This document shows positions 8,708 through 16,834 of a stretch of DNA of 50,331 nucleotides, piece after piece. A model generated the notes under the pieces. It was given only the letters and a program-made list of their open reading frames with translations. It did not search any database and was not told the origin of the DNA. Position 1 is the stretch's first letter. Each line of letters starts with the position of its first letter. The position numbers were made by a program, and so were the translations under genes. This DNA is from Roseomonas indoligenes (GTDB lineage: Bacteria > Pseudomonadota > Alphaproteobacteria > Acetobacterales > Acetobacteraceae). Where the stretch lies: positions 1 through 50,331 of the forward strand of contig NZ_JAGIZA010000026.1 in assembly GCF_017813365.1 (NCBI RefSeq). Direction: 5' to 3'.

Positions 8708-9600
8708 GCACCGCCATCGCACCCGCCGCCATCGCCGTGCCGCAGCCCGCGCCCAGCCGCGGCTACTGGGCCGGCGTGGCCCGCCGCCTCTCGCGCGATC
8801 CGGTGACCTTGTTCTTCGGGGCCTTGCTGCTGCTGATGGCCCTGGCCATCCTCCTTGCGCCCCTGATCGCGCCGCACGATCCCTACCAGACCAGCATGAT
8901 CCGCCGCCTGCGCCCGATCTGGTTCCAGGACGGCCGCTACCCGCTGGGCACGGACGAGCTGGGACGGGACATGCTGACGCGGCTTCTCTACGGCGGCCGC
9001 CTCTCCTGGTTCCTCGGCATCACGCCGGTGCTGATCGCCTTCGCCATCGGCGGCACGCTGGGCGTGGTCGCGGGTTTCGCCGGCGGCTGGGTCAACATGC
9101 TGATCATGCGGACCACGGACGTGTTCTACGCCTTTCCCTCCGTGCTGCTGGCCGTCGCCATCTCCGGCGCGCTGGGGCCGGGGGTCTCCAACGCGATGCT
9201 CTCGCTCACCCTCGTCTTTATCCCGCAGATCATCCGCGTGGCGGAGAGCACCACCACCGCGGTCCGCAACCTGGACTACGTGGAATCCGCGCGCGCCAGC
9301 GGCGCCGGGCCGATGACGATCGTGCGGGTGCACGTGCTGCCGAACGTGCTCGGGCCGGTCTTCGTCTATTCCACCAGCCTTATCAGCGTCGCCATGATCC
9401 TGGCCTCCGGCCTCTCCTTCCTCGGCCTCGGCACGAAGCCGCCGGAGCCGGAATGGGGGCTGATGCTGAACACGCTGCGCACGGCCATCTATACCCAGCC
9501 GCTGATCGCCATGCTGCCGGGACTCTGCATCTTCCTGACGAGCATGTGCTTCAACATGGTCAGCGACGGGCTGCGCACCGCGATGGACGTGCGGGGGTAG
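8704..9600 (+). CDS. Dipeptide-type ABC transporter permease (DppC/OppC type)
   Basis: 298-residue inner-membrane permease, second channel half. An N-terminal cytoplasmic segment (about 35 residues) precedes the first helix, then the DppC hallmark YPLGTDELGRDMLTRLLYG near 80-98. The EAA loop is around 194-213 (VESARASGAGPMTIVR). About six membrane helices. ATGA overlap with the preceding permease. Its stop is followed after 52 nt by a second binding-protein gene, with a strong hairpin in the gap. Confidence 0.93.
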   Translation: MSTAIAPAAIAVPQPAPSRGYWAGVARRLSRDPVTLFFGALLLLMALAILLAPLIAPHDPYQTSMIRRLRPIWFQDGRYPLGTDELGRDMLTRLLYGGRLSWFLGITPVLIAFAIGGTLGVVAGFAGGWVNMLIMRTTDVFYAFPSVLLAVAISGALGPGVSNAMLSLTLVFIPQIIRVAESTTTAVRNLDYVESARASGAGPMTIVRVHVLPNVLGPVFVYSTSLISVAMILASGLSFLGLGTKPPEPEWGLMLNTLRTAIYTQPLIAMLPGLCIFLTSMCFNMVSDGLRTAMDVRG

Positions 9601-9621
9601 CCTTCGGCACGCGCGTTGCTT

Positions 9622-9651
9622 GGTGGCTCCGGACCTCTCACCGGAGCCACC
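9622..9651 (+). promoter_or_regulatory. Hairpin covering the ribosome-binding region of the downstream binding-protein gene
   Basis: Perfect 11-bp arms GGTGGCTCCGG (9622-9632) and CCGGAGCCACC (9641-9651) with an 8-nt loop. The right arm contains GGAG (9643-9646), the only Shine-Dalgarno-like element, and ends 1 nt before the ATG at 9653. It could damp translation, act as a processing or decay barrier, or be an intercistronic terminator; no T-run follows. Confidence 0.55.
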
Positions 9652-9652
9652 C

Positions 9653-11263
9653 ATGACCATGTCGCGCCGCGCCCTGCTGGGCGCCACCGGCCTTGCCACG
9701 CTCCCTTCCGGCCTGATGGCGCCGCCGGCCGCCGCCCAGGCGGAGCGCGTGCTGCGCTACGGCATCTCCATGGCCGACATCCCGCTGACCGCCGGCCAGC
9801 CGGACCGGGGCGCGGGCGCCTACCAGTTCACGGGCTACACCCTCTACGACCCGCTGGTCGCCTGGGAGATGGACGTGGCGGACCGGCCGGGCAAGCTCGT
9901 CCCGGGCCTCGCCACGTCCTGGGAGGCCGATCCCGCCGACCGCCGCCGCTGGACCCTGAAGCTGCGGGACGGAGTGAAGTTCCACGACGGCTCGGCCTTC
10001 GACGCCGACGCAGTGATCTGGAACTTCGAGAAGGTGATGAACCCGCAGGCGCCGCATTTCGACAACCGGCAGGCCGCCCAGGTCCGCCCGCGCCTGCCCT
10101 CGCTCGCCGCCTGGAAGAAGCTGGACGCGATGACGGTGGAGCTGACCACCAAGGCGGTGGACAGCCTTTTCCCCTACCAGCTCCTCTGGTTCCTCGTCTC
10201 CTCCCCGGCGCAGTACGAGAAGCTCGGCCGCTCCTGGGACCGCTTCGCCGCGGAACCCTCGGGCACCGGCCCCTTCCGCCTCGCCCGGCTCGTCCCGCGG
10301 GAGCGGGCGGAATTGGTGAAGAACGCGTCCTACTGGGACCCGAAGCGGATACCGAAGGTGGACCGGCTGGTGCTGGTCTGCGCGCCGGATGCGGTCACGC
10401 GCAGCAACGCGCTCCTCTCGGGCCAGGTGGACCTGATCGAGACGCCGGCGCTGGACATGGTGGACCAGCTCAAGGCCGCCGGGAACCGGGTGGTGGAGAA
10501 CGTCACCCCCCATGTCTGGAACTACCACCTCTCACTGCTGGAGGGATCGCCCTGGCGCGACCTGCGGCTGCGACAGGCCGCCAACCTCGCAATCAACCGG
10601 GACGAGATCGTCCAGCTGCTCGGCGGCCTCGCCAAGCCGGCCACGGGCGTGGTCGATCCGGCATCCCCCTGGTTCGGCAATCCCACCTTCAAGGTGCGCC
10701 ATGACCCGAACGAGGCGCGCAAGCTGGTCCAGGCCGCCGGCTTCTCCCCGCGCAACCCGCTGAGGACGAAGTTCCTCATCGCGACAGGCGGGTCCGGCCA
10801 GATGCTGTCCATGCCGATGAACGAGTACATCCAGCAGGCCTGGAAAGAGGTCGGCATCGAGGTCGATTTCCAGCCGGTGGAGCTGGAGGTGCTCTACACG
10901 GCCTGGCGCAACGGCGCGGCGCATGAGTCCATGCGCGGCATCACCGCGAACAACGTCGCCTACGTCACCTCCGACCCGCTCTACGCCCTGGTGCGCTTCT
11001 TCGAATCCCGGCAGGTGGCGCCGGTCGGGGTGAACTGGTCCCACTACAAGGACGAGGAGACGGACAGGCTGATCGGGCAGGCCGTCCAGTCCTTCGATCC
11101 TGCGGAGCAGGATCGCCTCATGGCCCGCGTGCATGAGCGCGTGGTGGACCAGGCGCTGCTGGTCTTCGTGGTGCACGACACCAACCCGCATGTTCTGGGG
11201 AAGGGTGTGCGCGGCTACACCCAGGCACAGCACTGGTTCCAGGATCTCACGACCCTGGCCTGA
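9653..11263 (+). CDS. ABC transporter substrate-binding protein, family 5, possibly Tat-exported
   Basis: 536-residue periplasmic binding protein closing the dipeptide-type operon. The start MTMSRRALLGATG gives an S-R-R-x-L motif compatible with a Tat signal; cleavage is likely after AAAQA near residue 30. The mature domain resembles the product of 3819-5483 throughout (ADIP, xGQPDxG, LRDGVKFHDGSAF, GTGPFRLARLVPRER), so the two are paralogous receptors for one transporter or for related ligands. A longer start at 9620 would place the twin arginines too deep and would sit inside the leader hairpin, so I prefer 9653. A hairpin that looks like a terminator follows 18 nt after the stop. Confidence 0.92.
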   Translation: MTMSRRALLGATGLATLPSGLMAPPAAAQAERVLRYGISMADIPLTAGQPDRGAGAYQFTGYTLYDPLVAWEMDVADRPGKLVPGLATSWEADPADRRRWTLKLRDGVKFHDGSAFDADAVIWNFEKVMNPQAPHFDNRQAAQVRPRLPSLAAWKKLDAMTVELTTKAVDSLFPYQLLWFLVSSPAQYEKLGRSWDRFAAEPSGTGPFRLARLVPRERAELVKNASYWDPKRIPKVDRLVLVCAPDAVTRSNALLSGQVDLIETPALDMVDQLKAAGNRVVENVTPHVWNYHLSLLEGSPWRDLRLRQAANLAINRDEIVQLLGGLAKPATGVVDPASPWFGNPTFKVRHDPNEARKLVQAAGFSPRNPLRTKFLIATGGSGQMLSMPMNEYIQQAWKEVGIEVDFQPVELEVLYTAWRNGAAHESMRGITANNVAYVTSDPLYALVRFFESRQVAPVGVNWSHYKDEETDRLIGQAVQSFDPAEQDRLMARVHERVVDQALLVFVVHDTNPHVLGKGVRGYTQAQHWFQDLTTLA

Positions 11264-11281
11264 TCGGACGGCAGGGCCAGG

Positions 11282-11318
11282 GGCGCCTGGGCGATGGGAA
11301 CCCCGATCGCCCGGCGCC
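11282..11318 (+). terminator. Terminator-like hairpin ending the dipeptide ABC operon
   Basis: Nested arms GGCGCC (11282-11287), GGGCGAT (11289-11295), GGG (11296-11298) pair with CCC (11301-11303), ATCGCCC (11306-11312), GGCGCC (11313-11318), with small bulges and a 2-nt tip. TT and a pyrimidine-rich stretch follow. Position 18 nt after the stop fits a terminator. Confidence 0.6.
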
Positions 11319-11511
11319 TTGTCATCGCGTTCTCTTCTCCGGTAGGTTCCGCCGAGAGTTGGCGTTCCTCCTCATGGGCGGTCGAACTCCTGGCCCGATC
11401 ACGCGCTAAGCCCCGGGCCACAGGCATAGCGATCCCCGGCCTGACGATGCCGTGCCATTCGCCCCGCTACGCCGATCCCTGTCGCAGCTTCATGATCCCG
11501 AGGAGACTCCC

Positions 11512-11685
11512 ATGGCCAACCTCCCTCCCCTCCCGCCCGCCGGGCGCGCCCCGCAGGGCGGCAAGAACGCCACGGGCGGCAAGGCCAATCCCAAGGACGC
11601 CCGGGCGGGCGCGGCTGGCAGCGGCGGCAAGCAGGGCGGCGTGAGCAGCGCGACCCAGAGTTCCCGCAAGTCGGGGGATCGCTGA
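11512..11685 (+). CDS. Small Gly/Lys/Ser-rich, probably disordered protein
   Basis: 57 residues, start fixed by a strong Shine-Dalgarno GAGGAGA about 6 nt before the ATG at 11512; an in-frame start 20 codons upstream lacks one. After a Pro-rich head (NLPPLPPAGR) the chain is Gly, Ala, Lys, Asn and Ser, with no hydrophobic core, signal peptide or recognisable domain, so it is probably disordered and cytosolic. I do not recognise a function. Stand-alone, convergent with the small secreted protein at 11883. Coding status rests on the ribosome-binding site and composition. Confidence 0.6.
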   Translation: MANLPPLPPAGRAPQGGKNATGGKANPKDARAGAAGSGGKQGGVSSATQSSRKSGDR

Positions 11686-11777
11686 GACCCGGACCTTTCG
11701 CCCGGTCGCTCCGGCAAAGGCGAGGATCGACGGCGACCGCCTCCGAGACCCCTGAACCACCCGCTCACCGGCGCTGG

Positions 11778-11818
11778 GATCGCCGGGCCTCGCCCAATTG
11801 CCGCTTTTCCCGGCGATC
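11778..11818. terminator. Weak inverted repeat between convergent small genes
   Basis: 10-bp arms GATCGCCGGG (11778-11787) and CCCGGCGATC (11809-11818) around a 21-nt loop. Placed between two convergent genes; no T-run. Confidence 0.3.
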
Positions 11819-11882
11819 GTCGGGCGGACCTTGCGACACAGGGCCCGCCCTGCGAACCAGCCGATAGACCTTTCTCAGCCGT

Positions 11883-12152
11883 TCAGCGGTAGGCCCAGGC
11901 CGGCTGCCCGTGGCGGTAAGCGTCGCGCTGGCCGGCCTCATAGGCCCGGCGCTCGCTCAGCTCGCGCTGCTGGCGCCAGAACTCCCGGCGGTACTCGCGG
12001 CGGGCCATGTGCTCCTGCCAGGCTTCCCGCTCCCAGGCGGAGGGCGGAGGGGGCGGCGGGGCATAGCCATACCCATAGCCCTGGGCCTGTGCGGCAGGTG
12101 CCGCCAGGGCCCCCACCATGATCATCAGCGCCCCGTAAACTGCGTTCTTCAT
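11883..12152 (-). CDS. Small secreted protein, Tyr/Gly then Arg/Glu-rich
   Basis: 89 residues. A signal peptide (MKNAVYGALMIMVGALAAPAAQAQ) with Ala-x-Ala ends near residue 24, so the protein is probably periplasmic. The mature part begins GYGYGYAPPPPPP and continues as a highly charged helix (W-E-R-E-A-W, repeated RRE/RRQ). No known catalytic domain. Short proteins with this layout are common in Acetobacteraceae and Rhizobiales as uncharacterised envelope proteins. I chose the ATG at 12152 because the signal peptide starts there; the upstream open frame is unlike a secretion signal. Confidence 0.7.
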   Translation of the reverse strand: MKNAVYGALMIMVGALAAPAAQAQGYGYGYAPPPPPPSAWEREAWQEHMARREYRREFWRQQRELSERRAYEAGQRDAYRHGQPAWAYR

Positions 12153-12293
12153 CTCATGCCTCGCACCAGGAGCATCCGGCCCCGGTACGATGATGGAGCG
12201 CCAGGATCCCGGCGTCCGTTTGACGCCCTGTGCCACCTTTCCGTCACCTTGCGGCACGGCGGCGTGCCCCCCCTACCCGGCCGCGGAGGATGC

Positions 12294-12848
12294 CTACCGC
12301 GTGGCCCCCGGTTCCCAGAGCACCTCTCGGCCGGCGGCGAGGTTGAGGCAGCGGGACAGCACGAAAAGATGGTCCGACAGCCTGTTGAGGTAACGGATCA
12401 CGGCGGGGTTCACCTCCTCCGATGCTGAGAGAGAGACGGCCGCGCGCTCCGCCCGCCGCACGGCCGTCCGCGCCAGGTGGGCATGAACCGCGCCGGCGCT
12501 GCCCGCGGGCAGCACGAAGGACCGCAGCGGCGGCAGGGCGGCGTTCATGCCGGTGATCTCGCCCTCCAGCCGCGCGGATTGCGCGTCCGAGACCCGCAGC
12601 CGCTCCCCCGCGGTGCCGGGAACCGCAAGATCGGCGCCGATGTCGAACATCTCGTTCTGGATGCGGCCGAGCATGGCGTCCGCCTCCTCGTCGCAGTGCA
12701 GCCGGAGGAGGCCGATCGCGGCATTGGCCTCGTCCACCGTGCCCATCGCCTCTACGCGCGGCGCGTCCTTGCTCAGGCGCGTGCCATCGCCGAGCGATGT
12801 CTGCCCGGCATCGCCGCCACGCGTCGTGATCACGTCCAGCTTCACCAT
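12294..12848 (-). CDS. ATP:cob(I)alamin adenosyltransferase, PduO type
   Basis: 184 residues, normal for the family. It transfers the 5'-deoxyadenosyl group of ATP to cob(I)alamin to make adenosylcobalamin. The N-terminal ATP loop TTRGGDAGQTSLGDG is at about 8-22; VEAMGTVDEANAAIG (32-46) is the conserved helix; RYLNRLSDHLFVLSR near the C-terminus forms the corrinoid/ATP site. It starts 10 nt after the stop of metH and on the same strand, so the two are probably cotranscribed. MetH uses methylcobalamin, not adenosylcobalamin, so the pairing suggests shared cobalamin handling rather than a single reaction. Confidence 0.9.
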   Translation of the reverse strand: MVKLDVITTRGGDAGQTSLGDGTRLSKDAPRVEAMGTVDEANAAIGLLRLHCDEEADAMLGRIQNEMFDIGADLAVPGTAGERLRVSDAQSARLEGEITGMNAALPPLRSFVLPAGSAGAVHAHLARTAVRRAERAAVSLSASEEVNPAVIRYLNRLSDHLFVLSRCLNLAAGREVLWEPGATR

Positions 12849-12858
12849 GACCCGGCCC

Positions 12859-15800
12859 CTAGACCATGAAGTACTTCGCCCGCGGGTGGTGCAGGACGAT
12901 CGCGCTCGTGGACTGCTCGGGGTGCAGCTGCCACTCGTCGCTGATGGAGACGCCGATCCGATCCGCGCCGAGAAGTCGCAGGAGCGGCACCTGGTCCTCC
13001 AGCCGCGGGCAGGCGGGATAGCCGAAGGAGTAGCGGCCGCCGCGATAGCCCTGCTGCAGCATGCGGTCCATGTCGCGGTCGTCCTCCCCGGCAAAGCCGA
13101 GCTCGGCGCGGATGCGCTTGTGCACGTACTCCGCCATCGCCTCCGCCATTTCGACACTCAGGCCGTGGAGGTAGAGGTAGTCCTGATAGCGGTTGTCCTC
13201 GAACCACTCCCGCGCGATGTCGGAGGCCTTCTGGCCGACCGTGACCACCTGCAGGCCGATCACGTCGCGGCCGTCCTCCACGTCGGTGACGAGGTCCGCG
13301 ATGCAGTCCCCGTCCTCCTTCGGCTGGCGCGGCAGGTTGAAGCGCACCGCCTCGGTGACCCCGTCCTGCTCGAACAGGATGAGGTCGTTTCCCTGCCCGG
13401 CGCATTTCCAGTAGCCGTAGATCGCCTGCGGCCGCAGGATTTCCTGCTCCGCCGTGATCCGCAGCATCCGCTGCAGCACGGGCCGGAGCTCCTGCTTCGC
13501 CCAGCCCAGGAAGTCGTCCAGCGAGCGGCCCTGTTTCCGGAAGCCCCACTGGAACTGGTACAGGCTCCGCTCGTTGATGAAGGGCACCACGGCCTTCGGC
13601 GCGGCCTCGATCACGCGCGCACCCCAGAACGGCGGGGTCGGGGTCTGCGTATCGGCCGCAAGCCGGCGCCGGCGCGCCTGGGCATAGTCCACGTCGACCG
13701 GCGCGAAGCCGCGAGGGTCCGCGGTGCCAAGGGTGCGCCGCTCCTTGCGCGACTTGTCCACCCGCTTGGTCTGCAGCGCGGCCAGGTAGTCGTCGAAGCC
13801 GTTGCCGACGACCTTGTCCATTAGGTGAAGCCCGTCGAAGGCATCGCGCGCATAGGCGACGCGGCCGGAGGCATAGGCCTTCACGCAGTCGTCCTCGACG
13901 TAGTTCCGCGTCAGCGCCGCGCCGCCGAGCATCACGGGGATGTCGAGGCCGATGCGCGTCATCTCCTCCAGGTTCTCGCGCATCACGACGGTGGACTTCA
14001 CCAGCAGGCCGGACATTCCGATGGCGTGCGCGCGATGCTCCTTCGCCGCCGCCACCATGTCCGCCAGCGGCACCTTGATCCCGAGGTTGACCACCCGGTA
14101 GCCGTTGTTGGTGAGGATGATGTCCACGAGGTTCTTGCCGATGTCGTGCACATCGCCCTTCACGGTGGCGAGCACGATCGTCCCCTTCTCCTGCCCCTCG
14201 GCCCGCTCCATGTGCGGCTCCAGGTAGGCGACCGCGGCCTTCATCGTCTCGGCGCTCTGCAGCACGAAGGGAAGCTGCATCTTGCCGGCGCCGAACAGCT
14301 CCCCCACCACCTTCATCCCGTCGAGCAGGATGTTGTTGACGATGTCGAGCGGGGCGAGGCCCTTGGCCAGCGCGTCGGCCAGCTCGTCGTCCAGCCCTTT
14401 GCGGTCCCCCTCGACGATGCGGTCCTTGAGGCGTCCCTCGACCGTCTCGGCCTTCTTCTTCGCGCCCGTGTCCGCGGCCTTCCGGCCGGCAAAGATCTCC
14501 AGCAGCTTCTGCAGGGGGTCGTAGCCCTCGCTGCGGCGATCGAAGATCAGGTCTTCGGCGACCTTCGCCTCCTCGGGCGGGATCTGGTGCAGGGGCTTGA
14601 TCTTGGAGACGTGGACGATCGCCCCCGTCATGCCCGCCTTGACGGCGTGGTCGAGGAAGACCGAGTTCAGCACGTGCCGGGCGGCCGGGTTCAAGCCGAA
14701 GGAGATGTTGGACAGGCCGAGCATGATCTGGATATCGGGGAAGCGCTCCCGGATCATGCGGATGCCGTCCAGCGTCCAGAGCCCGAGCTTGCGGTCGTCC
14801 TCGTTCCCCGTGGCGATGGTGAAGGTCAGGGGGTCGATCATCAGGTCGGACTGCGGCAGCCCGTGCTTGTCGCAGGCGAACTCCACCAGGCGGGTGGCGA
14901 TACGCAGCTTGTCCTCCGCCGTCTTCGCCATGCCCACCTCGTCGATGGTCAGGGCGATCACGGCGGCGCCGAACTTCTTCGCGAGGATCATGCGGTCGGT
15001 CGCATGGCCCTCGCCGTCCTCGAAGTTGATGGAGTTGATGATCGGCTTGCCGCCATGCAGCTTCAGCGCCGCCTCGATCACCGGCGTCTCGGTCGAATCG
15101 ATCACCAGCGGCGCGTTCACGCTGCTCGTGAAGCGCCGGATCACCTCGTTCATCTCCTGCATCTCGTTGCGGCCAACGAAGGCGGTGCAGATATCGAGAG
15201 AGTTGGAGCCTTCGCCGATCTGATCCCGGCCCATGGTGACGCAGCCGTCCCAGTCATGCGCCGCCTGCCGCTCCCGCCAGGCCTTGGAGCCGTTCGCGTT
15301 GCAGCGCTCGCCGATGGAGAAGTAGCTGTTCTCCTGCCGCAGCGCGACCGGGGCGTAGAGAGAGGCGACGGAGGGCACCCAGACCGGCTTGCGCCGTGCC
15401 GGCGCCGGCCGGTGCGCGCTGCCGCCCAGCTTGCGCAGCATCGCGTCCAGCGCCGCGATATGCGGTGTGGAGGTGCCGCAGCAGCCGCCGATGAGGTTCA
15501 GCCCGTCCTCGGTGACGAAGCGCTCCATCCAGCTCGCCAGCTCGGACGGGCCGAGCGGGTAATGGGTCTTGCCGTCCACCAGCTCCGGCAGGCCGGCATT
15601 GGGCTGGCAGGAGAGCAGGCCCGGCCAGTTCTGCGACAGCCAGCGGACGTGTTCCGCCATCTCCTGCGGCCCGGTCGCGCAGTTCAGCCCCATCAGGTCC
15701 GCATCGAGCGAGTGCACGACCGCCGCGGCGGCGCCGATATCCGGGCCGACCAGAAGCGTGCCCGTCGTTTCCACCGTCACCTGCACGAAGATCGGGATGT

Positions 15801-16350
15801 CCGACTTCATCTCCGCGCGCGCGATCTTCGCGGCGTTCACCGCGGCCTTGATGAACAGCGTGTCCTGGTTCGTCTCGGTCAGCAGCGCGTCCGCCCCGCC
15901 CGCGATCAGGCCGCGGCACTGGGTGAGGAGCGCCGCCTCCAGCGCGTCGTAGGTGACGTTGCCGAGCGAGGGCAGCTTGGTGCCCGGCCCGATATCGCCG
16001 ATCACCCAGCGGTGGCGGCCATCGGCGAAGCCTTCCGCCGCCTCGCGCGCCAGCTCCACCGCCACTTTGTTCAGCTCGAAGGCCCGGTCCTCCAGGTCGA
16101 ACTCCCCGAGCGTGATAGGGGAGCCGCCGAAGGTGTTGGTCAGCACCATGTCGGCGCCAGCCTCGTAGTAGCCCCGGTGGATCTCCCGCACGATGTCGGG
16201 GCGGGAGAGGACGAGAACATCGGTGCAGTTCTCCCGGCCCCAGTAGTCCCGCTCGATCTCGAGATCCATAACCTGCACGCGGCTGCCCATCCCGCCGTCG
16301 CAGAGCAGCACGCGGTCACGAAGAGCGTCGAGGAGATGCGGGCGGGACAT
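12859..16350 (-). CDS. metH: Cobalamin-dependent methionine synthase
   Basis: 1163 residues, all four MetH modules present. Homocysteine module about 1-330 with zinc cysteines C224, C290 and C291 (GLNCATGP; GGCCGTSTPHI). Methyltetrahydrofolate (pterin) module about 360-620. Cobalamin module with DVHDIGKN, whose His (near 733) is the lower axial cobalt ligand. C-terminal SAM-binding reactivation domain ending in GRYSFGYPACPRLEDQ. It methylates homocysteine from 5-methyl-THF via methylcobalamin in the cytosol. The ATG at 16350 is where family homology starts (MSRPHLLDALRDRVLLCDGGMG); the frame is open upstream through unrelated leader sequence. A promoter with a palindrome in its spacer lies about 190 nt upstream. 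Confidence 0.97.
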   Translation of the reverse strand: MSRPHLLDALRDRVLLCDGGMGSRVQVMDLEIERDYWGRENCTDVLVLSRPDIVREIHRGYYEAGADMVLTNTFGGSPITLGEFDLEDRAFELNKVAVELAREAAEGFADGRHRWVIGDIGPGTKLPSLGNVTYDALEAALLTQCRGLIAGGADALLTETNQDTLFIKAAVNAAKIARAEMKSDIPIFVQVTVETTGTLLVGPDIGAAAAVVHSLDADLMGLNCATGPQEMAEHVRWLSQNWPGLLSCQPNAGLPELVDGKTHYPLGPSELASWMERFVTEDGLNLIGGCCGTSTPHIAALDAMLRKLGGSAHRPAPARRKPVWVPSVASLYAPVALRQENSYFSIGERCNANGSKAWRERQAAHDWDGCVTMGRDQIGEGSNSLDICTAFVGRNEMQEMNEVIRRFTSSVNAPLVIDSTETPVIEAALKLHGGKPIINSINFEDGEGHATDRMILAKKFGAAVIALTIDEVGMAKTAEDKLRIATRLVEFACDKHGLPQSDLMIDPLTFTIATGNEDDRKLGLWTLDGIRMIRERFPDIQIMLGLSNISFGLNPAARHVLNSVFLDHAVKAGMTGAIVHVSKIKPLHQIPPEEAKVAEDLIFDRRSEGYDPLQKLLEIFAGRKAADTGAKKKAETVEGRLKDRIVEGDRKGLDDELADALAKGLAPLDIVNNILLDGMKVVGELFGAGKMQLPFVLQSAETMKAAVAYLEPHMERAEGQEKGTIVLATVKGDVHDIGKNLVDIILTNNGYRVVNLGIKVPLADMVAAAKEHRAHAIGMSGLLVKSTVVMRENLEEMTRIGLDIPVMLGGAALTRNYVEDDCVKAYASGRVAYARDAFDGLHLMDKVVGNGFDDYLAALQTKRVDKSRKERRTLGTADPRGFAPVDVDYAQARRRRLAADTQTPTPPFWGARVIEAAPKAVVPFINERSLYQFQWGFRKQGRSLDDFLGWAKQELRPVLQRMLRITAEQEILRPQAIYGYWKCAGQGNDLILFEQDGVTEAVRFNLPRQPKEDGDCIADLVTDVEDGRDVIGLQVVTVGQKASDIAREWFEDNRYQDYLYLHGLSVEMAEAMAEYVHKRIRAELGFAGEDDRDMDRMLQQGYRGGRYSFGYPACPRLEDQVPLLRLLGADRIGVSISDEWQLHPEQSTSAIVLHHPRAKYFMV

Positions 16351-16537
16351 GACTCGATGATCCTGGGCGACGGTGGTGGACGGAGGCCGGCAACCCGGGC
16401 GGCCGGCGCCGTCCGAAGAGAACCGCGGAAGGGTTGGTCCTAGGCGGCCGCAAGGCGGGGCACGAAATCCTCCGGCAGAGAAGGCGGGGCCGGTCGGGGA
16501 GCGAACGGATGCCGACCACCGGGCCTTTTCACCTCGC

Positions 16538-16566
16538 ATACTCTCTTAAAGATATCCTTATGTCCA
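16538..16566 (-). promoter_or_regulatory. Candidate metH promoter with a palindromic operator in the spacer
   Basis: Minus strand: -35 TGGACA (16566-16561), 17-nt spacer, weak -10 GAGTAT (16543-16538). The spacer holds TAAGGATATCTTTA (16547-16560), a 14-bp palindrome around GATATC with one mismatch, placed where a repressor would block polymerase. AT-rich against a very GC-rich background. From memory, AT-rich palindromes of this sort serve ArsR-family SahR-type repressors of methionine-cycle genes; I could not verify that match. The remaining leader to 16350 shows no SAM or SAH riboswitch that I recognise. Confidence 0.5.
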
Positions 16567-16653
16567 GTGCCATGTGCCCGGCAGTTCGGAGGTGCTGCGC
16601 CGTCCTGCCCTGTCTGGGACCAGGGGACACCCTCCCGCGATGGAGTCCAGCCG

Positions 16654-16782
16654 GCCCCTAAAGTCGCCCCGGCTCTATGAGCCGAGGCGCACCGTCAGCC
16701 GGGTAAGCCCAAAGCGGAGAAAAAGATGATGGTGAGCGGCCCGGGGAGAGGAAGAATTCCTTCCTGCTCTCCCCAGGACAGA
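16654..16782. repeat. Dispersed 129-nt two-hairpin repeat, copy A
   Basis: Aligns without gaps to 31316-31444, with about 17 differences by hand count. It contains hairpin 1 GCCCCGGCTC/GAGCCGAGGC (16666-16688, one mismatch, 3-nt loop) and hairpin 2 GGGGAGAGGAAGAA/TTCCTGCTCTCCCC (16743-16774, two mismatches, TTCC loop). It lies 53 nt past the btuB stop on the minus strand, as copy B lies just past another stop, so a role in 3'-end formation is likely. The rest of the 16351-16834 gap holds the metH leader and no gene. Confidence 0.85.
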
Positions 16783-16834
16783 TCAACAGCAAAGGAGAGA
16801 TGGCGGGATCAGGGCGCCAGGTGGCGCCCCCCCG

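Noticed and set aside
12294-12848. Direct supply of adenosylcobalamin to MetH by the adjacent adenosyltransferase
   Set aside because: MetH uses methylcobalamin reactivated with SAM; adenosylcobalamin is not its cofactor.
13825-16443. An 872-codon open frame on the plus strand opposite metH
   Set aside because: Antisense to a perfectly conserved MetH. At about 70% GC stop codons are rare and such shadows are expected; composition is Arg/His/Leu-rich with no family resemblance.
16351-16530. A SAM or SAH riboswitch in the metH leader
   Set aside because: The leader is long enough, but I could not find the conserved cores of those families; only generic GC-rich pairing.
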